From Sphacelaria rigidula (Eukaryota > Phaeophyceae > Sphacelariales), in contig CAXNAA020000231.1 in NCBI GenBank assembly GCA_964200075.2, forward strand, positions 1 through 24,022: a stretch of 24,022 nt of DNA, written 5' to 3'. The notes beneath the pieces are model-generated. The model made no database searches, was not told the origin of the DNA, and was given only the letters and a program-made list of their open reading frames with translations. Shown one piece after another: positions 1 to 12,200 of this stretch. The position numbers and the translations under genes are program-made. The number at the start of each line of letters is the position of its first letter. Position 1 is the stretch's first letter.

Positions 1-8
1 GGGGGGTA

Positions 9-52
<44 letters not shown>

Positions 53-685
53 CTATCATAGAAAGTGCCCAAGGTGAATCGAACTGGAAAAACTTGCTGA
101 ATAGGGGAAGCTCGAGAAAGGGTAAAGAGCAAAAAACAGAGAGACGAGACAGGAGAGAACAACAAACACAAGAAAGCTGAAACACGAGAAACGGAAACGT
201 ACACACACACACACATATGATGTACCTTGACGGACAGAGGGAAAAAAAATGGTACTTGAAGAAAGGAGGGGAGTGAAGGAGGGAAAAGGTTTGACTCTAA
301 CAACGCAATAAAACGTAAAACGACGTGACATGGCCGCTTAGGATCAACTGCTTATCTACGTGACTTCCCCCGCCTTTCGTGCGTGCATCTCAATCCAAAT
401 GTGAGCTGATATGGTGGGTCACTCAATTAGTCAGTTCTGCATACGTGGGAGAGATATACATGCACTATACAGTCCTGTCGTTCGGAAGTCGCGCAGTAAA
501 AGCCACAATGGAAGGAAAATGTATAATATAAGTAACATCCTCGACACCACCAACGGCAACTCACGCAGCATGCCGTGGAGTCAACTGCGACGACCTCAAA
601 GTGGAAAATGACTGTCAGATTTAATCCGGAGTCGGACATCCCACATCTCAATTTGGCAAGAATATGTCACACGAGAGAACTCAAA
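1..685. other. Window start: homopolymer G run and non-coding flank
   Basis: Positions 1-52 are almost entirely G, with one TA interruption; this may be an assembly or read artefact. A short CA repeat lies at about 200-214. Open frames here are short and show no recognisable protein features. It is probably the 3' flank of the minus-strand gene. Confidence 0.5.
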
Positions 686-1890
686 TCAGCAGAGGTCACG
701 CGTACGATACCATCGCACCTCGATTTCTCGACGCGCCGATTTTTCCTTATTACTTCGCCGACGGTTGATTCCTCGAGGTGCCGGCGGAGACATCACACCG
801 CCAGCCGCCGCCCCCGTTCCCGGTGGATTCTGCACTTCCTTGGCTTGCGCTACCTCCCCGGGCGGCTGCCCCTGCCGCTGAATCTTCCACTCGAATCGCT
901 CGTACGGATCGAAGTACCCGGGGGGCGGGAAGTTAGGATCGCCCCCCCTCTCCGCGCCAGCACCGGCACCCCCGCCACCCTTACCGCTACCACCGCCGCC
1001 ACTGCCACCACCCCCGCCGCTGCCTCCATCGCCCCGACCGCCACCGCCAGTGTTCCGCCCAGTATCCCGATCCGCTTCCATATCGGCCAGCATCCGGTTA
1101 AACGCTGCGTCCGACATCTGCCCATGGTCTAGCCTCGCCGCCGCGCGCGGCCGCGAAATATCGGTCACCGCATCGTCATCCCCGTCGTCTGCGATACCGC
1201 CGCCGCCCAGGCCCCGGCCTTTGCCCTTAAGACTGGCCACGCGGCTGGTTCGCCCGCTGATGAGGGCCGACGGTGGCGTCACTGGCAGGAGCGGGCCGAG
1301 GGATACACGGGAACTCCGTCGCTTCTTGGAAGACGGCCCGGGAGTGGTGGTTGCCGCACTCCGGGTTGTTGAGTCTTCGCCAGCGTCACGGTTGCGCCGA
1401 GGCGAGTTTGACAAACCGGATGCTTCAGCGGCAGCGGCGTTGGTCGTAGCGACACCGTTGGGATCTTGCTCCTGACCCAGTAGATGCTTGTCATACGTTC
1501 GTTGTCTGGCAGCATCATCGCGGCCCGTGACACTTGCGTTCGACTGTTTACCGCGCACGTCGGCAGACATGGCACTGTCGGATCGGCTGAAAACGCTGCC
1601 GCTAGCCCAAGGATCATGCACACCCCCTCGTCCCGGCGCTATTGTCGCAGCGCCACCGGCAGTCTTTTGCCTCTTCGCCGCACCTTCCTCGTACCCTTCT
1701 TCTACTCCATCGACTCCATCCCCGCCTCTGCTCACATCTTCCTCGTTTCTCGCAGCAGCCTTCTCTCTCTCTCTTTCCTCAATACGTTCCCTCTCGGCGC
1801 ACTCCCGCGCGACAGCCGCCGCGTCCCTCGCGGCATCCGCGTACCACGCCAAACGTTTTTCTTCGGCATCTTTTGCCGCCGCCAAGGCCT
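686..1890 (-). CDS. Exon 10 or separate gene: coiled coil and Gly-rich nuclear protein segment
   Basis: About 400 codons to a TGA at 688-686. It starts with an Ala/Glu/Arg coiled coil (ALAAAKDAEEKRLAWYADAA), followed by basic clusters that look like nuclear localisation signals (AAKRQKTAGG, SSKKRRSSRVS), a Gly-rich tract near 960-1060, and a short island (FPPPGYFDPYERFEWKI). No ATG opens the frame near its 5' end, and the coiled coil begins right at the boundary. That argues for an internal or terminal exon rather than an independent start. It could be the 3' exon of the DDT-PHD gene. A GAG|GTGCGA near its end could also be a donor, so the stop at 686 is provisional. Confidence 0.5.
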
Positions 1891-4800
1891 CTTTAGTGGC
1901 GTCAACCTGACAGAGCGTATCAACATGAGGATGGCAAATTTATTTTTCGTTTGAGCGGGTGGACAAAAAAAAGTGTGCGTATGGGGGGGGGAGGGGTCCG
2001 GAATGGCATACGGGAAATGCTGGGAAGGGAGGGCCGTTCCTTTTCTAACGGAAAGTCATCGACAACTGGGACATCAGAGGGATGGTGCGCGTTATTGGTC
2101 ACCACACTAGTCAACCGCACGGTAATGGATAATTTACAGCACAGTTTGAATTTTTTATGCATCTTCCTTGGTTTCGGCAGGGTGCACATTGACTGAGTCT
2201 CAATCATCACCACGAGCACCCCTACACGAGCCTCAACCAGAAAGGCTACGACCATCCGCGTTCCAAACTGGAGCTGTTGGCGTCAATAGCTAGCGCGCAC
2301 GCCATATCAACACAGTGTAGCCATCAGGGGTATCCCACAGGCGACCATCTGCTATGCTATCTCTGTACTCGAGCCCTACGAAATGTGCATCCCATCCTCC
2401 TCTCCCCGACCGCTCCCCCCCGCCCCCCACTCCCTCCCGTCCTGCACCTGATCTGCTCTTCACAACACGCGCACGCCGATACATATCCCTGAAACTCACC
2501 TCGACCCTATATGCTCGCGAAAGCTTCAGCTCGTACGGCGTCCGCCACGACTCCCTAAAAGCGCGAACCGGGAGCGCATCGACGAGCTCGGTCGTCAACC
2601 GCGCCAACTGGTGGACGCTGTCGGCCGCCCGCACGTCCACAGGCCACTGCCCGCCGATACCCCACCCCTGCTTCCACTGCGTCCCAGAGAGAAGTCCACC
2701 AAACGAATCCATCATTCGGAGGAGGAGCTCCACGACTGGCTCCAGGTGCGCATGCTTGGCGGAACGTTCAGCCTCGGCTGGACACTCCTCGGGGTCTTCG
2801 GGAAGCAGACGGCGTTGTCCAGATGGTCGACTGCGGCTGCCGCTGCCGCTGCCGCTGCCGCCGTTGCCCCCGCCGCCGCCTGCCGCTGGGGTCTCCGCTA
2901 GCGGCCACGCCTCCCACCGACAAAGCTCGTCGCCCACACCGTTCCCGAAGGGCGAGCCCGCGTCCTTGTGCACCGGCATGCCGGGGTATGGGATGGCCTT
3001 GCCGTAGCGATTAACATACAGGAGAGGGTCGTTGTCTGCAGCCGACCGGGCTTGGGCGGCAGCTTCGTCGATGGCGGCCTGCCGCCGCTCTTCTTCTGCT
3101 GCAGTCTCAGCCGCTTTCGCAGCCTCCTCGGCCGCCGCCGCTTCGGCCGCTTTGGCGGCCTTCGCCGCAGCAGCTTCGGCGACCTTCGCAGCTCTGGCGG
3201 CTTTTGCTTCCTCCGCCGCCCGTTGCCGCGCCTCGGCCGCCTGTTTCCTAGCCAGGGCCGCCTCTGCGACCGCTTTTGCCCTCGCCTCCATGGCCGCCTT
3301 TCTTGCCTCCGCTACTTCTTTAGCTCGAATCTCTTCCGCTATCTTCGCTGCAGCTCTAGCGTCAGCTTCGGCTTGCGCTTCAGCTTCCGCCTGCGCTTGG
3401 GCTCTAGCTTCGGCGTCGTTTTTTTCATCCGCGACTTTTTCGGCGTCAGCCTCCGCTTGTTCGGATTCCTGTGCGACATCCACCTCACCTTCCCCCGCAG
3501 GTCCTGTTTTAGCCCCTGATGAGACACCTTCGGTTGATGCGACGTTCTTTTGAGCGTTTGCTTCATCCTCCTTGTCCGACACGACTGTCGCGGCAGTTGT
3601 GGCCTCGCCCTCCTCGTCGTCACTTGGGTGTGCCTCTGAAGCCATGCGCGCCGCCGCAATCGCCTCAGCCTCGGCGGAAGCCTTGGCGCCCTTTGATGTT
3701 GCGACTCTGGCGGCCATCAGCATCGCCTCGTCTGGATCCGTCGGTGTGCTCGATTCCTCGCCGGCGCTGTCTCGCTCCCCTCGCGTCCCGTTCGTGGCCC
3801 TTGAGCCTGATATTGAGTCATCGTCACTGTCACATTTATCAGATGCCTTGCTCATCGTCTCCGCTGCCTCTGCGGCCGCCGCTGACTCTTTTCCTCGCGC
3901 TGTCGATGGACCGTTCGACTTCCTGCTTGATGACCCTTCTCCGGGTACTGCCAATGTTTGATCGGCGACGCTAGACGTTCCCGCTGCATCACCAGGATCA
4001 CTGGCACCCGCGTCCGAAACCCCGACGTTAGCCTTGTCACCAGGAGCGGAAGAAGCAGCTCCCGCTGCTTGAGAAGTCCTCGTAACTCGAGGCGTGCCGC
4101 CTAGCCGAGGAGAAGCGCGCGAGCCTCCTCTCCCGCGGCCTGGGCCCCTCCCCCGCCCCCGCCCCCGACCCTTGCCGCTACCCCGAGGCCGGCCAGGCCC
4201 GCGCTTTACAGGTGGCACGGGTGCACTATCGACCACCGGGGGATGGGCACCGCCGTCGCCATCACTCTCTGGCTGTGATGAGGCAGCGGAGGTTGCCTTC
4301 GATTTCTTCGATTCAGCGCGCCCGGCCGCTGCCAAACGGGAAACGCTTGCGGATACAACAGATGCATCAGAATCGTCGTCATCAGGTTCATCAGAACTTT
4401 CGTCATCGGATTCATCGGATTCATCACTACTACCGGCGTCACTGTCCTCATGGCTGCCACTGTCGTCATCACTGTCACCTCGCCTCTTGCGGCCCTTGCC
4501 AGAGCCCGTCGACAATCTACGACGGCCGGCACTAGCGCGAGTATCATCCTTAGCCGCACCTGCGGCGACAGAATTCCCGTCGACTTGCTCAGGATCGCTC
4601 TCAGCATCGTTCTCGGTACCACCACCTCCTTTAGTCCCCTTGAGTTCGACGGCCGGGGCCGGCTTCTTTTTGAACGCCTCCCGGGGAAAGCTCACCATGC
4701 TGAAGGGAAAATTTCTCGCCACCGTTTCCCCGAGAAATTGTCCAAGCAAGAAAACATCCCTGGGTGATAACAACTCCACGTCCCACCCCTCCTCCTCCGC

Positions 4801-7800
4801 CTCAGGTTCCCTCTCAGGCGAGTCCAGTCGCCGCCCACTGCCCCCGCCACGCCTCTCGTCTTCTTCATCTCCACTCCCGGCAGGGCTCCCCCTCCCTCTG
4901 CCTCTACCCCTGCCCCTACCCCGTCCTCGGCCCCGTCCGCGTCCAGGGCTAGCCCCTGTGCCTCTCCCTCTCCCCCTTCCCCGACCGCGCCCTCTCCCTC
5001 GTCCCCGTGGAGACGCTGCCCGCATCGCCCGCGACTTTTCCAAAGCAGCGGCTGCAGCGGCCTGCGCCTTCGCCTCGGCCGCCGCTTCTCGTACCGCCGC
5101 CTCCGCCGCCTCTTCGGCCGCCGCCGCTTCGGCGACCTCTGCTTCCTGCACCGCGACTGCCCAAGGTTTTCTTTTGTCCGGGGGCGGCGCGGTGCGGAAC
5201 ACGAAACCTCCGATGACCCACACAGGTCCAAGCGGGGTGGTGACGCGAGGAATACGAATGCCGTCGGGGGCGGAGTCGGGCACGCGGCACTCCCAGCAGG
5301 ACCAGTTGTCGGTTTCGATCCCGTGCTTACCGCCGATGCACTTGGTGTGGTACGCTCGCGGACAGTTGTCGCAGCAGACCAAGTTCCCGCCCACCCCGCA
5401 GATGATGCAATCGAAAACCGTCCCGTCCTCATCCACCACGAAATTTTCTGGCGGCGAGCGTAATCGGTACTCTATCTCCTTCTCAAACCAAGGACACTGT
5501 GACGAAAAAGACGACAAACGAAACGCGGGGGCGTCAATCGAGGAAAGCGCCCGCCAAAGACGTAGAAACGACTAGGGCACGTGGGTGACCGGGTGTGGAT
5601 TCGGCAGGGTTGTTGTTGTTCGGTGCGCCGTGCAGAGAAAGCGTTAACACGAAATCGTTACAAATGTCATAATCGGCCGCCAAAATATACGTTCAAAATT
5701 GGGAACTGCAAAAGAAAACAAGCGCTCCACGCGAGCCATCGAGGGGTGCCGACGACTTCCCCTCGCCTTGCAACGTTGGATAATTTTGTTCCTGCCTTAT
5801 CTTACGGGGCTGATCATCGTGATGTCGCGCATGGCCGACCACATCGAACCCGCCCGACAAACCGGGGACAACATATACGACTCGTGTCAAGTGTACGGAA
5901 ACATGAAACCCAGTTCGATGTGACCGACATGCAGCCCCCTCCCATCCCCATATCCGTATTTCGTGTTGGGTTATCTCTCGAACAAAACAACGCACCTCCA
6001 TCGCGAGATCGACAAGATACTCCAGCGCTTGGACCTTGATGTCTAGAGGAAGCAAGTGATACTCTCCGCTCTCGAACGCCGACGCCATTATCTCCAGAGG
6101 GTCCCGCTCGACCCCATCCTCTTCGCCGTCACTCTTGTCACCTTTGCTTCGGTCTGATCTTCCATCGTCCTCATCTGCGGTGTAATTTTCAAGATCGGGT
6201 TGTGGCAAATGAACGTCATTATTATAGCTAGCTCACTCGCCCACTATGCAAAAAGGAGAGTGTGTCACAAGCGAGCAGAACATCAAATGGGATCAGACTT
6301 CGACCGAAGAGCCTCGCGATTGAGCGTCTTTCCTTTTTTCCGCACACTTTGAACCCCTCCCCTTCCTCGGGATGAGTCCGTGGTCTCAAGGGATTCCCCC
6401 ATCTCTCTCTCGGTACGTGCCTTTTATTTTGTTCTCGCGGATTGGGTCAGCACTCCCGCACCGCATCAACTCACGTCAAACAAATTCAGTATACCACTTT
6501 GTTCACTCACGTTCTCACGCTTTCCACGGTGGAAATCATGCGTCACGAAGAAAAACCCAACGCATCGGTAATCGAACCTCTATTCTCTCCACCCTACTGG
6601 CAACAGTCGGACCATTACACCACCGGGGCGCGGCATACCCACAACATATCGAAAGCCACTACATGAGAATAAGGCATGGCGAAATGAAAATAAATATGGG
6701 GAGAAACGGACGGACACACAGACAAAGACACAAAGAGGGCGAAAACCATTCGCAGCTGGATCCCGACGGCAGCAACAACAAAAAACGTTCCTATTGGTCC
6801 TCACTTAGCACCAACGCAAGACGCCAACTTGAGCGTTTCGTGTCTATTCGGAACCGAAAGAAACAGCAAAACATTAGCTCCTCCTTCGACAACGCAGAGC
6901 CAAAATGAATACATCAATCTATATATAGCGTCCCAAGCAACAAATGAGTACGCCCCCCCCCCATTTGGCACCTTCACCGTCACGGCCTTGGCCATCAGCC
7001 GCCGACTTCGAGCCTGCATCTGACCCTTCGTCTGATTCCTCGCCGGATAGCATGCCGTCGCTCTCGCCTTCCAACTCCGCCAAGGCCTTTTCCTCCTCGC
7101 GACGCCGGTGCTCCTCAACCGCTCGCACGAGCTCCACGAAGTAAGCAGGCCAGGTGACCTAGGGAACAAAATGAAGGATGAGCAAGGCAAGAAAAAGAAG
7201 AGAAGAGAAAAAAAAAAAACGAGAGTAGTAAGTAGCCAAAACAACTATTATGCCGGTGGAAAATCGCTCGTTCTTTACAACCGTTTGGCAGGGAGACACT
7301 CGAAGAGTTTTTCCCGCTGGAGGGTAGGTGCATGACACTTACCAGGGCATAAAACTTGCGCTGGGGGTCCACACAGAAACAAGTTAACGCCCTTGCAGTC
7401 CAGGGGTCCAACATCCCCGCGGCCTTCTTTGCTCGAGTATTCGGGATTCCGGGCAGCCGAGTCTCCACTTTTCTCAAGTTGGATTATTCGAGTTTGGGAG
7501 ATTCATCCATATACCTCAACACTATCTTCAACTCAGAGTACATTATGTACATGTGGACGTCTCGTCACGACACCATGTACGGAGACTACAAAATGGTACA
7601 TCTGCAAGTAGGGAGATTGAATTAAAAAAATTCCAACTTGAGACATTTTTTGTGGGAAGAAACGAAAAGGGCAAATATTTTCTCGCGCTGGACTTTGATC
7701 TACCTGTGAAGACTAACTATATCGAGAGAAATATCGGCCGTATAAATCATGTACTAGGGTCCGGTGCTGTATGGCAAAATGCGCCCAAATTCGGTGTACT

Positions 7801-9174
7801 GGTCGCTGTTGCTTCAGCGCCCTATTGTCCCATATACATGAAGTCGGGATAACAAGTGTACAATCATACGTACGCGGCAAGAGCAAACAGCAGAACGGAT
7901 GCTGCGCGTTCACCTGTATCTCGACGTCTATACATTCAGGAGCATCACCACAATACCATCTAATTTTTACCTGATCTAGGCATCTCCAGTCCAACTCTCG
8001 CTGGGCCTCTCTCCCTTTACACCACCCTCCAACGCGCCCCTTCAGCGAGCAAGAAACACGCTTCAGCAGTTCGCAGTGCACGGCGTCAAGCAGAGGATTG
8101 CGCAGCTGCAGGGTCATCGCCCTCAAGAACGCAACGCTCGTGCACGGGGCGAGCCGGAAGGGCCGGCTGAACGTCCGTATAAGTGCGTACGCACCCAGCG
8201 CTCGATGCGCCAGGCGCGGCACAAACCCGAACGGAAGGGAAGGGCCTGCCACCTCGCGCGGTTTCTCTGCCGTTTCTCCCTCCAGGCGGTGTTTCCACGC
8301 CTTCCAATCCGCTTCGTCGTTCCGGCGCATTCTTGCAAGCCTAGCCTCTAGCCACCCTCCTTTGCCGCCGGTGGAGCCGCCGCTGCCGCTGCCGCTGCCG
8401 CCGACTGTCTCACCGATTCCGCTGCTATCAACGTCCTGCTGTGGGAGGTTTGGGGGGTCTTGACGGAAGCAGAGGCGCTGATGAGGGCCTGGGCCCTGCG
8501 ACATCTCGGAGAACCTTCTGACTCGTTCCAACCGTCGGTTCAAGCGGCGTTGGCCCAGCGGAGGCCAACAGTAGGTATATTTAGCTTCAGCCGCGGGTCC
8601 CGCTGCCACCGTCGATTTGTCTTCGTCCTTTTCGACCGCGACCCTGATGCTCTTTTCGCCGCCTTCGGCGGAGGTGCTCGTTCGATCGCTGCGATCGCTG
8701 TCGCCACCAGTCCGATCCGTCAGTCTCGGGACTACCGGGACGCCGTTCGTACCGTCGCCGTCATCAGCGCCGGCGTTCGGGCCCAAGTAGTACCTCGGGT
8801 CGTTGGGAGCATACGACAGCTCGCGTCGCTGCTTCTCCTCAGCGTCCTCTCTGAGGCGTCGCAACAAGAGGTTTACTCGCAGTCGGCGGGCGCTCGTCTC
8901 CACTACCCTCTCCGCGAGCTCAGCTTCTTTTTTCACCGCCTCCACTTTTTTTGCGGCCTCTCGGTTCGCCGCCGCTTCGGCTTCGGCTTTCGCCTTGGCT
9001 TTCGCCTTGGCTGCCGCTGCCGCGGCTTTTGCCTCGGCAGCTTCTTTCTCGGCCGCCTTTTTTTGAGCTAGCAGTTTCTCTCTCTCGACCTGGGCGCGGG
9101 TTGGTCGCAGCCGCACCGGAGCGCCAAACCCTTTCCCGGGATAACTGCCATTATAATCTTCATCGTCATCGTCA

Positions 9175-9206
<32 letters not shown>

Positions 9207-12200
9207 TTCCTCATCGTCCTCCTCGTCGTCGTCGTCTACTTCCATGTCATCATGAAACTTCCTAGCCTTGCCGTTGCCCTTACCGGTTTTCGCGCCAGAT
9301 GATGATTCAGATGATGATTCGGATTCGTCGGCCGCCGGTGCAGGAGAACTTTTGCGTGATGGGTCCGCAGCGCTCTCATTATCGGGGTCATCAGGAGAGG
9401 ACGATGACGGTACTATCGGCGTTTCCGAGGTGATCGGTTGCATCGCCGTCGCTGACTTAAAACATTCCGCTCGTCGAGAGCCCCCGTCCTTCTCACCGAC
9501 AGCATCCATTCCATTATCGTCCACATCTAATGGACCCCCCTTTGCCGCCGGAGGTTCTGCCGCGCCAACACCATCTTTTTCGCCGGCCTTGGCATTTTCT
9601 TCGGCACTGTTGCTACCGCTACCGCCCCTGCCCCCGCCGCTCCCGCTCGACGAATCTGGCTCCAATACCACAGCCACCACGCCATCTTCTTTTGCTTCCC
9701 CGCATTTCCCAGTTCCATCTTCTCCTTGAGCCGCGGCGCCCTTCTCGCCGACGGGTTCCGCCTTATCTTTCGACTTTTCCTCCGACACAACCTCCAGAGG
9801 TGGTGAGGGAGGCGGAGTCAACGGCAGACAATCTGGCCGCTCCCACTCCTCCGGGATATGGAACACAGGGATGCTCGGAAAATGCAAGGGATGTCGCTGA
9901 ACTGATGCTGGGACAGCTATCGTCAGCCCTGTCCGAGGAGGAGAAACACCGCCGTTGGCTACGGTGCCTGGAAATGCGTTTGCCGAGGGCTGCTGCTGCG
10001 TCTGAAAGGGGGCACGCGGAATACGAAGGGCGTATTTATCGGGCTGTTGAAAAAACAAATACCCTGCGGTAATCCGTCTTCGCTACGAGGCTTTCTCGGG
10101 ATAACAACACTTGCACCAGGAGATTCGGGCGAAGAAACACAAGTACGTCGAAAATTGTGTACATGATGATCCAGCCCTAGCCTACGAAATTTTCAACGTG
10201 ACAGTTCATGAAACAAATGGTGCACGACGAAAGACATCTGCAGCCGAAAAAAAGCCGGAAGCGAAGGCCGTGATATTTTGAATACATCTCCCATCACTGC
10301 ACTATACCTGAGAAGTCGGTAAACTCGGCGCACCCATTGGGCGCTTTAGTCCGCTGGGTTCAGACCCGATCTGCTGCAACCCCCGCATCCTCCCTGCCCC
10401 CGTGGGGTGTACCATACCGCCGACACTAGCTCCCCTATTCCCCGCAGCTGCGAGCCAAGCCTGCTGCTGCGCGACGTCCGGCGCACTAGCTGTTGCCGCC
10501 GGAGACAACCTCACCGACATCCCCGGTGGCCGCTGCTGCCGTACTTCTCCCTGCATATGACCCGACACCCGTTCGATAACGATAGCGGGAGAGCGACAAG
10601 CAGGGGGGAGCGTTACGTGCTTACGCATGCACCGTGTGATCGTACGCCTGTTGGGTGTGACTTTCACAGGGTACGAGCGTGCACCACGACGGCCGAGAAG
10701 GACGTAGGTACCACATGCTCGACTACGCATGGGATGCCGATAAATTATCCTCCCGCTACGGGATTGGCACAAACTGATTATTTCTCTTCGGGAAGGAAGG
10801 AGTAACGGGTACACACGCACTACTAGTGCGAAAGCTCCACACAAACATGATATATTATTGCCCTACTTCATTCAGCAGCCAGCCGACCGCCCTCGCTCAA
10901 AGGCAGCGCCACACACTGGAATTTGAACCTTCAACCCTGGCTTTTCTTGCCGATGGACTCCCCCGTTAAGAAGAACGCCTCCAGATATTGTTTTCACGTT
11001 TACACCGGCTAAACTCCCCCGCGAGAATCAACTGGCTCACCTGCTGCGCATCCAGACCGGACACGCCTACAGCAGGCGGCATCTGCCACCCTGCTGCCCC
11101 TCCCTCGCCACTTCCTGCAACGCCTCTTCCACGCGCTTGCACTGCCCGCTGCTGTGCCAGAGCCGATGGAGATGGCGTTGACAGAGCCAGCGACTGTGCG
11201 GCAAGAGATGGTCGTGGAGGGGACAACTGAGCCGTGACCGCGGGGGCAAACGACTGCGCGGCTCGGAACGGTCCGCCGGTCGCGGTCGGGCTGGATAAGG
11301 GCGAAGCGGGCCAGGGGGGTGTCACACCGACCGCAGTTGGTATCGCTGGGGTGATGGTAGCACCACTTGCCGGAGATAAGTCACGATTGTGGCCAAAGTC
11401 CAGGGAGGAGTTTGCTGTCTGCAAGGGAGGCGCAAGAGTAAAATACATACAACACACACAAGAAACATGGAGAAAAATTCCACGAGGCCGGGCAAAAGAG
11501 AAATTGTGATACGGGTAACGGGAGCAAACGACTTGTTGGCATACGTGAGCTGTGTGCCAACTACCAAATCGCAAGGTTAAAAATAGTTTCGCTACATGGT
11601 AAGCGCTCGTGCCGGTGCTACGCTACCATAGAAAATCCGCGAGCGGCGGTTGATACTTACATTCCTCGGGAAACGTTTGCCCTCCTCGCCCCCCCGACGC
11701 GCGCGCCATCGCATCCCGGCGATGGCACACACGCGACGAGATCGTCTACTACTGCAGATAATGAAGCAAGGGAACGGAAGAGCCGCAATTCTATACCACG
11801 GATACCCGCTGAGCGTGCTTACCTTTTGCGATTCGCCAAGAAGACTGGAGGAAGCCGAAAGCCGCGGAGAAGTAGATCCGGTCGGGCTAGCCGAAGGCGC
11901 AGTCACACTCACACTCGCACCCGCGCTTCCACCACCGTAAGGCACTGGTCGCGGTCCGAACGCCGAGTACGCCGCCTCGAGCCGTCCTCGCAGCACACCC
12001 CCTGGCCGAGGTTGCCGGGGCTGGGAGTCTGGCTGGCGGGCTCTCCCGACAAGCGGTAATGCAACATCGCGGGGGGAGGTCGGTTGCTGTTCTCCCGCTT
12101 GATGCAATTCGTCGTGGCCAGCACCGGCGCCGCCAAGCGTCGTCGGTCCAGCAGCAAATAGCCCTTGGTCACTTGCTGGAAACGCCTGCGGCGACGATGG

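Noticed and set aside
1920-2255. Minus-strand open frame of 111 codons between exon 9 and the coiled-coil exon
   Set aside because: Mixed composition with a homopolymer run, no ATG at its start, and it overlaps the proposed intron. It could hide a small 5' exon, but nothing supports one.
4870-4990. Regular repeats resembling a CRISPR or minisatellite array
   Set aside because: The repeats encode Arg-Gly dipeptides in the reading frame of exon 9. There are no unique spacers.
4094-5575. Plus-strand open frame of 493 codons (Pro/Arg-rich)
   Set aside because: It is the mirror of exon 9: its PRPRP and Leu-Pro runs are the reverse complement of the RG repeats. The minus strand carries a complete PHD finger.
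10910-10980. Possible tRNA-like element in intron 4 (GGTTCAAATTCC on the minus strand)
   Set aside because: Only a B-box-like match; no credible A box or stems.
11592-11822. Read-through of exon 3 to the stop at 11592
   Set aside because: An excellent donor (AAAAG|GTAAGC) precedes it. Splicing to 11418 keeps the frame, while the read-through peptide turns Arg/Cys-rich and unlike the rest.
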